From NCBI RefSeq assembly GCF_036417845.1, contig NC_089980.1:113113169-113177168 (forward strand): a stretch of DNA of 64,000 bases, in the 5' to 3' direction. A program made the position numbers and the translations under genes. This document shows positions 50,201 to 61,600 of this stretch, one piece after another (positions within the stretch are counted from its first letter, which is position 1; each line of letters starts with the position of its first letter). The notes under the pieces were generated by a model. It ran no database searches. It was given only the letters and a program-made list of their open reading frames with translations, and was not told the DNA's origin. This DNA comes from Apteryx mantelli. Taxonomy: Eukaryota > Chordata > Aves > Apterygiformes > Apterygidae.

Positions 50201-52264
50201 AACTAGATATTAAAGGATAGGGCTCTCAAGGCACATGTGTTGAATATGTAAATATCATGAAATGCTTCAAGCTAATTAGCACAAGTAAACGCATTTCATG
50301 ATATTCAGTAGGAATTGTACAGAACCACTGTTTAACTTAACACATTTGATTTGATTTTTAACATGGGTTTGAATGACATATATGCCAATTTTGTATATAT
50401 GCTTGAAAAAACTTAATATAGAGGAGTATCACCACTAGTGAAAAATGGAAGGGATGTAGTACTTTAGTTTTGATTAAGCATATTCCACTTGTCTTTTATT
50501 GCCTCCCAAAACAGAAGCTACTGCGCTTGGGGGGGACTGCCCCACGCTATGCATTTTGGATAGAAGAGATGTTCCTAACATTTCAGTTGGGGCTATGTCA
50601 GTACTTATTGTGTTATTCAGACCTACTGTGAATTGACCAAATAAAACTTTTTCTTCCAGAATTGATATGTATGTGGAAGCAATAATAGATCTGGATGAGT
50701 TACTCATGATGTATGCTTTACAACCGGCTGATAAAAAGGAGCAATATCTTGCAAATATTGTGGACAAGGCCACAAACAGATACTTTCCAGTCTATGAGAA
50801 GGTAGGTGGCAAAGATGTAGCAACTTAGTTAATGTTGGTTTCCTGAAACTCTGTCCTGGATCTATACATGCGAACTTAATGCAGGAATATGGAGAGGAAA
50901 AATTACCACTTAAGTATACATGCAATGTCTTGGGGAAGGCAAGGTTGGGGGGAATACAAAAGGGATAGAGGATGCTACATATCTGGGAGAAATGCAAAGA
51001 CGCAGGACAGATTGAGTTCTCCAAATATCCATGTTTCAGACTGTATGTTGTTTCAGACAAAAGCCACTTTAGCATCATTTTCTATGTTAAGTTTCCTCCT
51101 GAAGTATTTTCAGTACAGGACCCTCTGTAAAATCATGTATTTGATATGTGAAAGCATTATAGTTCCTTCTGTAACAAGAGGGAGGGTTGCTGAGTTGCAT
51201 GTCAAGAGCACAAGGCATGGGTTACATATGGAGAGTTCCCAACACAATATTTGCCAGAATTGAAGAGGAAGGAAGGGAGGTGCCCATATTTTGAAAGAGT
51301 CCAAGATATTCTATTATGCCCTGGGCTGAATTCAAGCCTCTCATAAATTTTGTGCGGGCATTTGCAGCGATGGTTGTATTCCAGCAGCTCTGAGCCTTCA
51401 GCACAGAAATTCTGATCATGAGGGTTACAGAAGTGAAAGGACGAGGGCTAGAACTGAGCCATCAGAAAAATCTGCATAATAGAAAGGACTGATGTGGTCA
51501 GAATGTGGTCAGATTGTTTGTTTATACTACTGATGTTCTTATTGTATTGCCTTGTTTCAAAGGTAACTCCTATGCAGTGTATGACCTTGCTTTGAAATAC
51601 TGTATTAGGTTTAGTCTGCTCTGGCTGCACACACACACAAATGTACAGAGAAAAAATTGCATTTACATCTGGTCATTGTTCTCTGTTTTCAGGTTTTGAA
51701 GGACCAGGGACAAGACTTTCTTGTGGGCAACCAGCTTAGCAGGGCAGATGTGCAATTACTTGAAGCCCTTTTAATGGCAGAAGAGTACAAGTCTGATATA
51801 CTTGCCAAATTTCCTCTCTTGCAGGTAATTGAATGGACAGTTTTAATGGGAAGTGAATCAAAGCAGAGCCATTGATTTACACTGGCTAAGAAATATGGGG
51901 GAGTGGGAGGGTAAGGAAAGGCAAAACCAAAATCAAATATCCTAAGTAATTTTAGCCTGTCTCAAATACTGATGGTCATTGCCCTCTTATACCACTATAG
52001 CCACCAGGGCTCAAAAGCGTAATAGGACAAAGCGCGATCAACTCACAATGTTATTTTTACGGCATGGGTAACATCCAAATGTCTGACAGTAATGACAGTT
52101 CTTAAGTATAGTGCTGTTTTGGTTTTGTTTTGTAGAGTTTTAAAGCAAGAATAAGTAATGTCCCCACAATAAAGAAATTTCTTCAGCCTGGCAGCCAGAG
52201 GAAACCACCACTACAAGAAAAAGATCTTCCAAAAGTGATGAAAATTTTCAATCTTGGCCAGTGA
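47292..52264 (+). CDS. GSTA: Alpha-class glutathione S-transferase, gene 4 of the array
   Basis: Coding exons are 47292-47378, 48427-48478, 49684-49816, 50660-50801, 51693-51824 and 52136-52264. The 224 aa are one more than the other paralogues because the C-terminus is extended (KIFNLGQ). The start is MSGKPKL after 27 nt of 5' UTR. Tyr9, Arg15, Gln54/Pro56, Gln67/Thr68, Asp101 and Arg131 are conserved. Position 45 is Gln, as in human GSTA4. In the substrate pocket 107-108 are Met-Met, 111 is Leu and 212 is Asp, so this enzyme is not the Tyr212 type. Position 47 is Ser, where the others have Asp, because exon 3 ends in A and exon 4 starts with GT. ILSY of the other genes is replaced by IGNY at exon 4. 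Poly(A) signal at 52519-52524. Confidence 0.94.
49850..50200. repeat. Intron 4 segment duplicated at 45171-45530
   Basis: Homologous to the sequence to the right of the CR1 insertion and continuous with exon 4 here, so it gives the uninterrupted arrangement. Near its end it contains an antisense coding-like stretch (50106-50190). Confidence 0.88.
50251..50305. repeat. Perfect 15-bp inverted repeat
   Basis: Arms AATATCATGAAATGC (50251-50265) and GCATTTCATGATATT (50291-50305) are exact reverse complements around a 25-nt loop, in intron 4 of GSTA gene 4. Could be a small hairpin or the remains of a miniature transposon. Confidence 0.8.
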
Positions 52265-52518
52265 GCAGCAATCTAAAATCACAGAAACTCTATTGCATAT
52301 TCTCTGTGTTTCCTGATAATGCCAAGTGAAATTAATGAAAATAGTTAAAAGGTTTTTTGATCTCTCTTTCTCTAGCTAAAGATTGGGTTTGGCCTACTGC
52401 AAACACTTCCCAGGTAAATCTACTTGAGCACACCAGCAGATGAAATGATTACATGAATTATGAGGTGCACTGGACAAAGCAGGATGTCTTAAATTACTGA
52501 TTTTAAGAGATTACCTGA

Positions 52519-52524
52519 AATAAA
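52519..52524 (+). terminator. Poly(A) signal of GSTA gene 4
   Basis: AATAAA 255 bases after the stop codon. Confidence 0.6.
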
Positions 52525-52539
52525 GTCTCACTATTGATA

Positions 52540-53820
52540 TTTAAAAACATTGTTTAATGACTGTTTGTAGCTAGTTTTATAGATAAGGGGTCTCTCATTC
52601 TGTCTTTCTGTTATTCCCAAGAGTTGCTCCAGTATGAAGAGAGCTTAGCGCAAAAGGTGGTCAGCATGACCATTCTGGAAAAAGCCAGGCAAAGCCTGCA
52701 GGTTCTGGTTTGACAGGGATTACATGTTTTGATTGAACTTTCCTCAGAACTTACCTTTCCTTGACTTGGAGTATATTGGGATCAGAAGTCCTATCACACC
52801 TCTGTTTTGCCGCTAATCGTTTGCGGTCTCTGTAGTGATTCTTCTGGTTTATTTTCACGAATGCTTCCTTTGACTAAAAGCTGACTGTAGCAGCTAAAAG
52901 CACTTAGGATGTTTGACTGAAAGACGAATACTTGTATCCAACTGTAGAGATGAAAAACTACAATTGTTCGAGGCAGAAGGAGTCTGACTGGCGTCAGGTG
53001 CTAGCACTTTGCCTTGAAATGTAGGTCATACGTTATGATGACTTACGTTTTTGTATACTAAGCTCAGTTAAATATTATCTTTAAGTTGCACATTATAAAC
53101 ATAATCACTTGAATCAAGTTCTGCTACTGAGGGACTAGCAAGAAAGTTGGATACATAAATGTGTATATTATTTAAACACTAAAAGAAAAAAATATGTACA
53201 TGCAGCTGCCAGTGCCCTAAAAATAATTGCTGACTACTACCATCAGTTTTAAACTGAGTGTAAAAACTCTTTCTAACATCCATGTGGATGTGTTTCTCCC
53301 CATCCTCATATGGGAAATACCATGCAATGGGAATCAAACTGTTTTTAGCACCAAGAAAGGCAGAAAATGGTTCTGCAGTGGAACGCGTATTAATGAGAAC
53401 AGCTGTTCATACACACGAGTTGTTTCCCTTCCACCTCACAGGAGCCCTGAAAGGCGCAGCGCTCTGCGAGAAACTTGAGTGGGAGACCTTGGCCATGGCT
53501 GATGACCTTCTTTGTGGTTAGGTTCCCTTTTGTACTGCGTAGTAGAGCAGTTTTATCAGTTGGCACGCAGTCCCCAGCCTTCAGCCAAGCTGTGCAAGAG
53601 CTCCTGGCATGCCGGCAACCAGCCGACAGCTCGGGCCCTGTCGCCCTTGGGCTTTGGCCCAGGCCAGCGGGCACAGGGACAGCTCCCTCTCTTCTCCCCA
53701 GGTTCCCTGAGCGCTTCAGAGGCAGCAAAGCACTTCAGGAGCCCCCGCATGCCCCGCAGCAGCACCAACCGCAGGCACAGCCACAGCGTGGCTGAGTGCA
53801 GGCTCTGCCACCTTGGATGC
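52540..53820. other. Intergenic region between GSTA gene 4 and the minisatellite
   Basis: AT-rich to about 53390, then rising GC content. Overlapping open frames at 53282-53795 on both strands have no recognised motif and are treated as compositional. Confidence 0.5.
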
Positions 53821-53825
53821 CACCA

Positions 53826-54285
53826 CGGCTGGCAGCCTGGTCTGCAGCGTCCTGGGGCACAGCCACGGCCTGGCAGCCTGGTCTGCAGCGCCCTGGGGCA
53901 CCGCCACGACCCGGCAGCCTGGTCTGCAGAGCCCTGGGGCACCGCCACGACCCGGCAGCCTGGTCTGCAGCGCCCTGGGGCACCGCCACGACCCGGCAGC
54001 CTGGTCTGCAGAGCCCTGGGGCACCGCCACGACCCGGCAGCCTGGTCTGCAGAGCCCTGGGGCACAGCCACGACCCGGCAGCCTGGTCTGCAGCGCCCTG
54101 GGGCACAGCCACAGCCTGGCAGCCTGGTCTGCAGCGCCCTGGGGCACAGCCACGACCCGGCAGCCTGGTCTGCAGCGCCCTGGGGCACAGCCACAGCCTG
54201 GCAGCCTGGTCTGCAGTGCCCAGGGCAGCACCACGGCCTGGCAGCCCAGTCTGCAGCACCCAAGGGCACAGGGAACGAGGGTTCA
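53826..54285. repeat. 41-bp GC-rich minisatellite, about 11 copies
   Basis: The word GTCTGCAG recurs at 53840, 53881, 53922, 53963, 54004, 54045, 54086, 54127, 54168 and 54209, exactly 41 bases apart, then at 54249 after one 40-base unit. Units differ mainly at GCG/GAG after GTCTGCA and at CACCGCCACGACC versus CACAGCCACAGCC. Because 41 is not a multiple of three, each strand encodes the repeat in all three frames. That explains the several 170-414 aa open frames on both strands (for example 53512-54375 plus and 53556-54800 minus); I do not consider them genes. Confidence 0.95.
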
Positions 54286-54599
54286 CGGGGGCCATCTCTG
54301 GGCACAGCAGCTGTAAAAGGCTTGCAGCCCTGGTGGTGCTCATTCACAAACATGTTCACAAGCATTTGCAGATAAGCCTGAGGTGGGTTTTTTTTCCTCA
54401 CCCACATTAAGTTTGTGTAACGCCTGCATGCTTTAAGGGTGGGCTTTAACCACGGGAAGCTGGGCCTCAGGCCCTTGCTGCTGAGGGGCCTCTTAACAGC
54501 AGGATTGATGGCGCACAGAGAAGCTGTTGCAAACCACTCGCTGATAATAATCGGTTCTCTCGTGCGCCGACAGGCCCAGCTGGTGCTAGGCACTGCACA

Positions 54600-55330
54600 C
54601 CACCGCGTCGCGCACGGGCTTTTTACACACTTCAGGTGGGAGCTGAGCCTGGCCCCACGACACATAGCGCTATGCCAGGGAGTCCCATTTCCCTTCGTCT
54701 CCGCCGCAGAAGCGTGGGCTGCCCGACTCCCTCCGCACGGCCCAGACCCTGCCGGCGGCGGCGGCAGCAGCGGCCGAGGGGGGGGAGGGGGCGGTGGCAC
54801 CCCCCCCTACCCCCGTGCGCGCAGCCGTTGGCCGTTGGCGGCACCGCCCGCGGGGCGGAGTCGGGGGCCCTGAGCGGCGCGGCGCGGCGCGGCCCCCGCT
54901 GTCGGGCTGGGCGTCGAGGCGGCTGTGCGGAGCGTCGTGGTAACTGCGCGGAGCGGGGCTGTGGGCGCTGCCGCCGCTGGGGAGCCCGCTGGCGGCGGGG
55001 GGCCGCGGCGGGCCGGGGGCCGCAGGGGTCTCGGGCGCGCTGCGTAGCGGGCGCCGCTCTGCTCCGGCTTGTTCCAACTGCCGTGGGTGGCGGGCGGGCC
55101 CCGCTGGGAAGGAGCTGCGGGGCCCTGCTCGCCCAGGGCTGCCCGCGGCCGGGCCGGGCCGGGAAGGACACGGCAAGGCTGGGGGGCTCCGTGCGGCGGC
55201 GCGTTGCCATGGCAGGCGTAGGGCTCCTGGGACGGGGCAGCGCCGCCTCTGTGAGCCCTAACGCTTCTCCTGCTGCGCCTCGAGCTGCCAAGTCGGCCCT
55301 GCCCGGGGGGGGGGGGGGGGGTTGCCTTGG
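54600..55330. promoter_or_regulatory. CpG island with 17-G tract; candidate promoter of GSTA gene 5
   Basis: Extremely GC- and CpG-rich sequence with GGGCGG and CCAAT-like (GTTGGC) patches, ending in 17 consecutive G at 55305-55321. No other gene start lies between here and exon 2 of gene 5 (58674), so it may provide that gene's exon 1. An ATG in good context (GTTGCCATGG, ATG at 55208-55210) opens a short frame before a possible GTGAGC donor at about 55252, which could belong to a different transcript. Large open frames on both strands are compositional. Confidence 0.55.
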
Positions 55331-58300
55331 ATATAAGCCATGAGTTAGAGAAACTGTTAGGAGAGCGGTGGAATGCAGCTTCTTGGTTTTGGGAGCTCTT
55401 AACTGCTCCCTTTTCTGATCTTTACTCCTCCAGCTCTTGTCTGTGATCAGTGGTGCACAGGGAATGCGTGTTACCTGGTTACATCTGCAAAGCTTAGTAA
55501 TGTAAATGTCTAATCAGTACTGACATGTTTGCTGTGCCATAGTCGAGACTTTTCATGCCGTTGGCCCAGTGCTACTCTGCTATTCTTTCCTGTGCGCCTC
55601 TGTGAACTTTACGCTCTTATCATTGGTTTTAGAAACTACACTTGATTTTTATGCAAGATGAGTCCTAGGAGGGTATAGAGCACTCACAGTTCTCACCTTA
55701 GTGGAGCCATACAAGTCTGCTCTGTCTGCTGTAGTTAGCTATGTCAGCAAGTGAAAGGGGCTGGGGAGGCAGGAGAAGGCAGGCTCTCATTTCTGTGCTC
55801 TCATGGCCACCTGCACAGAGGAAGGAGCGAACAGGTGTGTTAGCTTGCTTGCATATATATGTGTATACACACATGCACACCTTGATACATGACCCAGATC
55901 TCCCTCCTCTTGCTTATGCGTGGTCTTGCTTCCTTCTGTGAGCTGCGTACACCTGCATGAATATAGCATGGTCTAACATTAGCACCACTCAGTTTACAGA
56001 ACTTGAAGGCAGCCTTATGTAACTTGAATAACATCAATGTCTGTTAAGGACCAAATGAGTTGCAGCCCCTCTTGGATTCTGTCCTAATGGTAACTTGATG
56101 CTGCTTTAGGTTTGTCAAGGGAATGTCCATGTTTGCTGAGGCGTGTTAGGGCTGCCTGCTGTGAGAGCAAAAGGCTGGATTTGCATGCACAAAAGACTAA
56201 TCTTTTACTTTAGGCCCACACTTGGGAATTCAGTGCTGCTTGACAGTGTTTGTCCTGGGGTTACCTCCCACTTGTTTTCCTGCAGTAGGGACTCTCAGCA
56301 GGCTGGACTGTGGCGTTGTACATAATGGGGTTTTGGCTCTGGCTCTTCGTTATATCAGCAGAGATTTTAAAGCTGAATTGTTATTTGTAATTCAAGTTTT
56401 AAAATCTCAAGGGGGTGATTTCCCTCTTATCTTATTCAGACACTCCTCCTAGCTCAGGAGGGAATACTTTTGAATCCAAAGTGTTTTGGCCTGAATTCTA
56501 GCAGAAACCACATGGTGAGAAATTACAAGTTCAGACATTTCAAGACCGAGTCAGACTCAATGCACTACAGGATCTAAGGACCAATGCCATAAGGTCATTT
56601 CGCTTGAACAGTCCTGTTTGAGCTATATTTGAGGAACAAAGCATTACAAGGAACTATTTTGGATTCCACATGCAATTAGGAAGAAAGCTTAAGACCTTGC
56701 AGCAGATTATGAGTACACTCTTAAATTCACCTACTTGTTTCTCACTGGAACACTGATGCTTGAACTGTTTTGGACAAAAATGCATGTTTTTTTTTAATAT
56801 AGTGATCACAGTGATAGCCGTCACTTTGACTACGGTCTGGCTGAGGCCTAAGGAAGGTCCATGTAGACAATGTAGAAAGTTTGTGATTTTTCAGGTCTGT
56901 TACTGCTATTCCAGAAAGCTAATCTACCAATGACTTTGCTAGTCTTACATGACTCATTGCTTTACAAAGGCGCATTCATTACAGAGCAGTAACAGAGTCA
57001 CTTAAGTACTTTACCACTGTGTGCTAGGAGCAAATGTTCAGCCTAAATCAGTCCTTAAGCAGTGCAGTTCCAGCAAAATCCAAGCCTTTTCCAACCTGCA
57101 TGAAAAGACTCAGCCATTGACTGATCCCTGCAAGGAACTGTGATGGGCAAGTATGGGTTATGTTGATGCAGATGCTTTTCTCCACTGGTGCTTCCTCTGC
57201 TCTTCAGCTTCACCAGCTGTTTGGAGTGGAGCACTGAGACAAGCAAGATCTTGGCTGGGATGATTTCATCAACTACCTTGATGAGGAAAGAGGGGAAGGA
57301 AGTTTGCTCTTTCTCCTTAGGCTAGCCTGTCCTCATAATATCCCAACCTTTATGCAGCATGCTTGAGATTAGAGTTCTTATGCAGGCTGCCAAAGGCCTG
57401 AGTTTGGTTCTCCTCTCAGATAGAGTGAAGTTGAGTCCATCATCCTGAGCACAAAGGGATGAAGTATTTTGGGTGTGGTGGGTTCCTATGAAAACTCTTT
57501 TGTTTGATGTTTCCAGGGCTAGATGGAAGCTGGGTAGAGGTTTTGAAGATCTGTATTTTGGACTGGGGCAGCAGAGTTCTGTGAGCCCAGCCCCTAGTAG
57601 GGCAACAGCCATTCCTTATAGGGCCTATTGAAGATACCACCCAACACAGAGGACTTCAGTGGAGAATGGCAGGGATGCAGTCTCCTCTCCCAGCTGTTGT
57701 TTGTGCCTCTTCATTGACACCTTTGGGATTATTAAGTTTCCACTTTGTGACTCAAGTACTGAGAAGTCTTATGCAGGAATAAACAAACCTCTTTGTAAGC
57801 AGATAAACCTTAGCTAAACTATGAAACACTGTTAATCAGTTCATGAGTCTGTCCTCTTATCATTCAGTCAATTTTCTTCTGGGGCCCATTAGTGATAAGA
57901 ATACAGTGTGCCTTGTCAGTTAACTTCCTGTTCCAGCACTGCACAAGCCTGTAACAGCTGCCAGGTTTGTATTATTGCATGTAGCTGCTTTTGGTGTCAG
58001 TGACACTTTGGAAAAACTAAGCATTTCACCCCTGTGCTGTTACCTGGTGGGCTGACTTTCAGCTCTCGCTACTGCTAAGGCACTGGGGGGCATTGAATGG
58101 GCCTTATCTGTCCAATTAAGGTCAAGATCTCGTTTGTTTGTTTGTTTGTTTTAGTTTTTAAAGTTAGATCTTCAGAGTCAGTAGGATGTAAATCTCTGCT
58201 ACATTTTAGACATTGTTCCTGAAATTGGAAGGGGAATTTGACATTGTATGTTATCAAGTCTGGTACGACATGGATGCTATCACCAAACTCAAAACCTACT

Positions 58301-58670
58301 GAATAGATTGCATCACTACAAAATTAAAAATGTATTTAAGAATACCCTACAATTCTGCTTTGGTTGTAAGATTCTCATGACTTCTTAAAGCTGAGCTGAT
58401 ATTTTTTAAAGATATGTATATGATCTAGCACATGTTTATTATCTGCTGTCATGAATCTCTTTTAAATTGCTGCACACTATCTTGGTAGCATGTACTATTT
58501 TTCCATTGAATCTACAGGACATTTGGCTGCATCAAACCCGGGCGTCTAGGTCTTCATTGCCCCTCTCCTTTCACATTCACCCAACAATATTTAGCATGTT
58601 GGAATGAAAATTTTAAGTGCTGATTTAAAAATATATATATTTTCCTTTAAAATCATCTTCCTGAATTTAT
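55330..58670. other. Region between the CpG island and GSTA gene 5, probably intron 1
   Basis: No coding exon recognised. It contains a TTTG microsatellite near 58130-58152. Minus-strand open frame 57322-57612 has no recognised domain. Confidence 0.45.
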
Positions 58671-58693
58671 CAGGAAACAGGAACGCTGAAATC

Positions 58694-61600
58694 ATGGCCG
58701 GGAAACCCAAGCTGCACTATACTAATGGGAGGGGGAAGATGGAGTCAATCAGATGGCTGTTAGCAGCAGCTGGGGTTGAGGTTTGTACCTTTTTATAAAA
58801 TGATCAGTTTAATCTGTGATTAAAATAAGTGTTCTGTTTAGGAAAGGTTTCCCAAGTACATTTGTGCTTACAGAGCTACGCACAACATCTCATGTGCTTA
58901 CAGAGATGTGCACATCACATGTTGTGATGCAAAATGCCTTGGATTCAGTGATACACTGTTTCAAATTGTACTTAAGATACTGTTTAAGCAACAGTTACCC
59001 AGTATAAGGATTTTACTTTACAAGGAGAATCTTTGTTTTCAAAACATAGTTTCAATTTAGCAGGCTTAGATTGTTGCTACAGACCAAAACTATGCATCTC
59101 TTTAACTTACTCTGAATGGTCATTATTAAACCATGAAGAACTTCAGAACATTATCTCTAAACAAAGTGCTCTTCATTCCTGGGGTCAGGATCTGACTAGG
59201 GTAAACCAGCAAAGATGCCCTGAAGCCAACAGAGCTATCTATATAAACTGAAAAGCCATCCTGAGGCAACTTAATTTCCACATTTACTTTTTGTTTGAAT
59301 GTGGTACTTTCATTTCTCAAAGCTACTTATACTCCATTGGAAATGAAAGGCTTTTTAATGATGCTCACATGTGAATGTTGCTGAGGGAGAAGCTGCAGAG
59401 CATGAGTGCTGAGGGAACCAAGACTGTGCCCTCATTCAAATGTCCTTTTTATAAATAAAATAAAATATCAGCAGGGGGAGATAGGGAGATAAAAGCAGCT
59501 GATGCCACATGAAATATTGAGAACATATTGAGTATACATTGAACATATATATTGAATATGTACTCAACATACTGAGTATACACTGAAATACTGAGTAACT
59601 GTTGTGCCTCTGTTACACAGCATTTAAGCAACTGACTCAGTTGCATATCTGGTAATTGTTTATGCAGGCAGGTAGACAGGACTTTATAACAAAGGAAGGT
59701 TTTTTTCTGAGGTGTAAAGCATCGCACGTTTCTGTGGGACCAGGGGATAGTGTAGTCCTGCGTTATTTGCTGGAGTGGAGGTGGAGAATAGGAGTAGGGA
59801 TCTCCAAACAGTCATGAGAAGTAGTGGGAGTAGCGTAGAGAGGACGATTCCTAACTTCCAGTCTCCCTTCCCCTTCCCCATTGTGGTCGGAGTGAAACAG
59901 TGTTGTTTTCTATCTTTGCTTTTCAGTTTGAGGAAGAATTTATAGAAACTAAGGAAGATCTAGAAAAATTACGCAATGGTGAGTCTGTAAATTGTCTCCT
60001 AAACATAAATTTGCATCAATATAACAAAAGGAGTATTTTACCTGACTTTGTTAAGAGGTGAAATTTTTTTAAGACCTTCTCTGATATGATATGGCCTGTA
60101 AAGAGAAGACTTGAGAGACCTGGCTGCTTATGTATGTTTTCACTGCAGGAGCTTTAGTCACTCAGAATTAGATATGTCTTAGCATATTATCAGCTCTTTT
60201 TTTTTTTATCAGATTCAGTGCAGTGCTACAGTGGTTTGAGTAGTTTGCTTCTGTTTCCTTTGAAGATGGATCCCTGCTGTTTCAGCAAGTGCCCATGGTG
60301 GAGATTGATGGGATGAAGATGGTACAGACTAGAGCCATCCTCAGCTACATAGCAGCAAAGCACAACCTCTATGGGAAAGACCTGAAGGAGAGAGCCTGGT
60401 ACAGTCATAGTACATATCACCCTTACTAATACTGCTTCTTTATTTTTTTTTAACATTGCATGTAAAGGTGCATGTACATCTGCCAGTGCTTTGTCACCTC
60501 AGCTCCAGGGATTGGATGAGTGGACTTCATATGACTAATAAATGATTATTAATTGTCAACATAATAAGAATGTTATGGCCAACTTGAAGTTCCTCTGAAT
60601 TCACAGAGACTAGAAGTGCATTAAATTCTCGGGCAACTGCAGAATCTTAACACAATAATAAAGGCTAAGTATGCCTTGATTTTTTTTTCAACCAGAAAAC
60701 CGTAGAAAATTTAGAGCTGCATGAAAAAAACTGTGAAATATCTTTAAGCATTTTAATTTCTTTTTTCAAAATGTGAAGAATTTTTCCTAGCTGATGAAAG
60801 ATGAGAAAGAAATCTTCAGTGGCTTATTGCTACTGAAAAATAAACCAATGTTTTCGTAATGTTACTTTACCATGTATGCTCTGGGTACATACATGTGAGA
60901 CTGGCTTTCCCCAGTCATAACTAAAGAGCTCATACAAAAGCAAAAATTCTGATTCACTCATTCTAATAAAAATCATAGAAAACTTCAGCTAAGTCCTTAA
61001 CATAACTGACTCCAATTTGCTGTAAAGGGTTTATTCCCATAAACAAATCTACCAAAACATGTCTGATAATGGGTAGGCAGTTCAGCAGAGATTGTGAGGA
61101 CTAATATTATGGATCGGCATGTCTGAACTGGCAGTTTTCAGCCATTTGTTGCCTGGAACCTTTTATAATTAGGCATCAAATCCTACCCCACCCTCACCCC
61201 TTTTTTTCCCCCTCTCTAAAGCAGTTGGCATATGCATACTTCTGTCCCTCAGCATAAATCAGTATGATAGCAGTGGAAAACAATATGAACTCCAATTAAA
61301 TAAGAGTCTGTGTAATTGATGTATTTAATATCCTGCTTGTTGCAGACACCTTGAACCTGTCTATAAAGATCTGTGCTTTGAAAAAAATGGAGCTGGTTTC
61401 TTAGTTTTTTTTTCTCTTCCATCAAAGACGAAGAACAAGGAAACAAATTAATGTCTTATTCTACATTGGCTAGTGAGCATTTAACTCTCTGATAACTTTA
61501 GCACCATGTTTCAGTCAAATAACCAGAATGGATTGTTCAAATAATAAATGTTAAATAAAAATATTTGTTTCAGGATTGATATGTATGTGGAGGGAACAAC

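Noticed and set aside
51711-51783. Arg replacing Trp in the LS-W-AD motif of gene 4 exon 6 as a possible damaging change
   Set aside because: Human GSTA1 also has Arg here, so it is normal family variation.
53512-54800. Long open frames up to 414 aa over the minisatellite
   Set aside because: The 41-bp unit, not divisible by three, keeps several frames open on both strands; the proteins are only repeat translations.
54632-55343. 219-aa and 235-aa open frames facing each other
   Set aside because: Arg/Pro/Ala-rich low-complexity products of the CpG island, with no domain or splice support.
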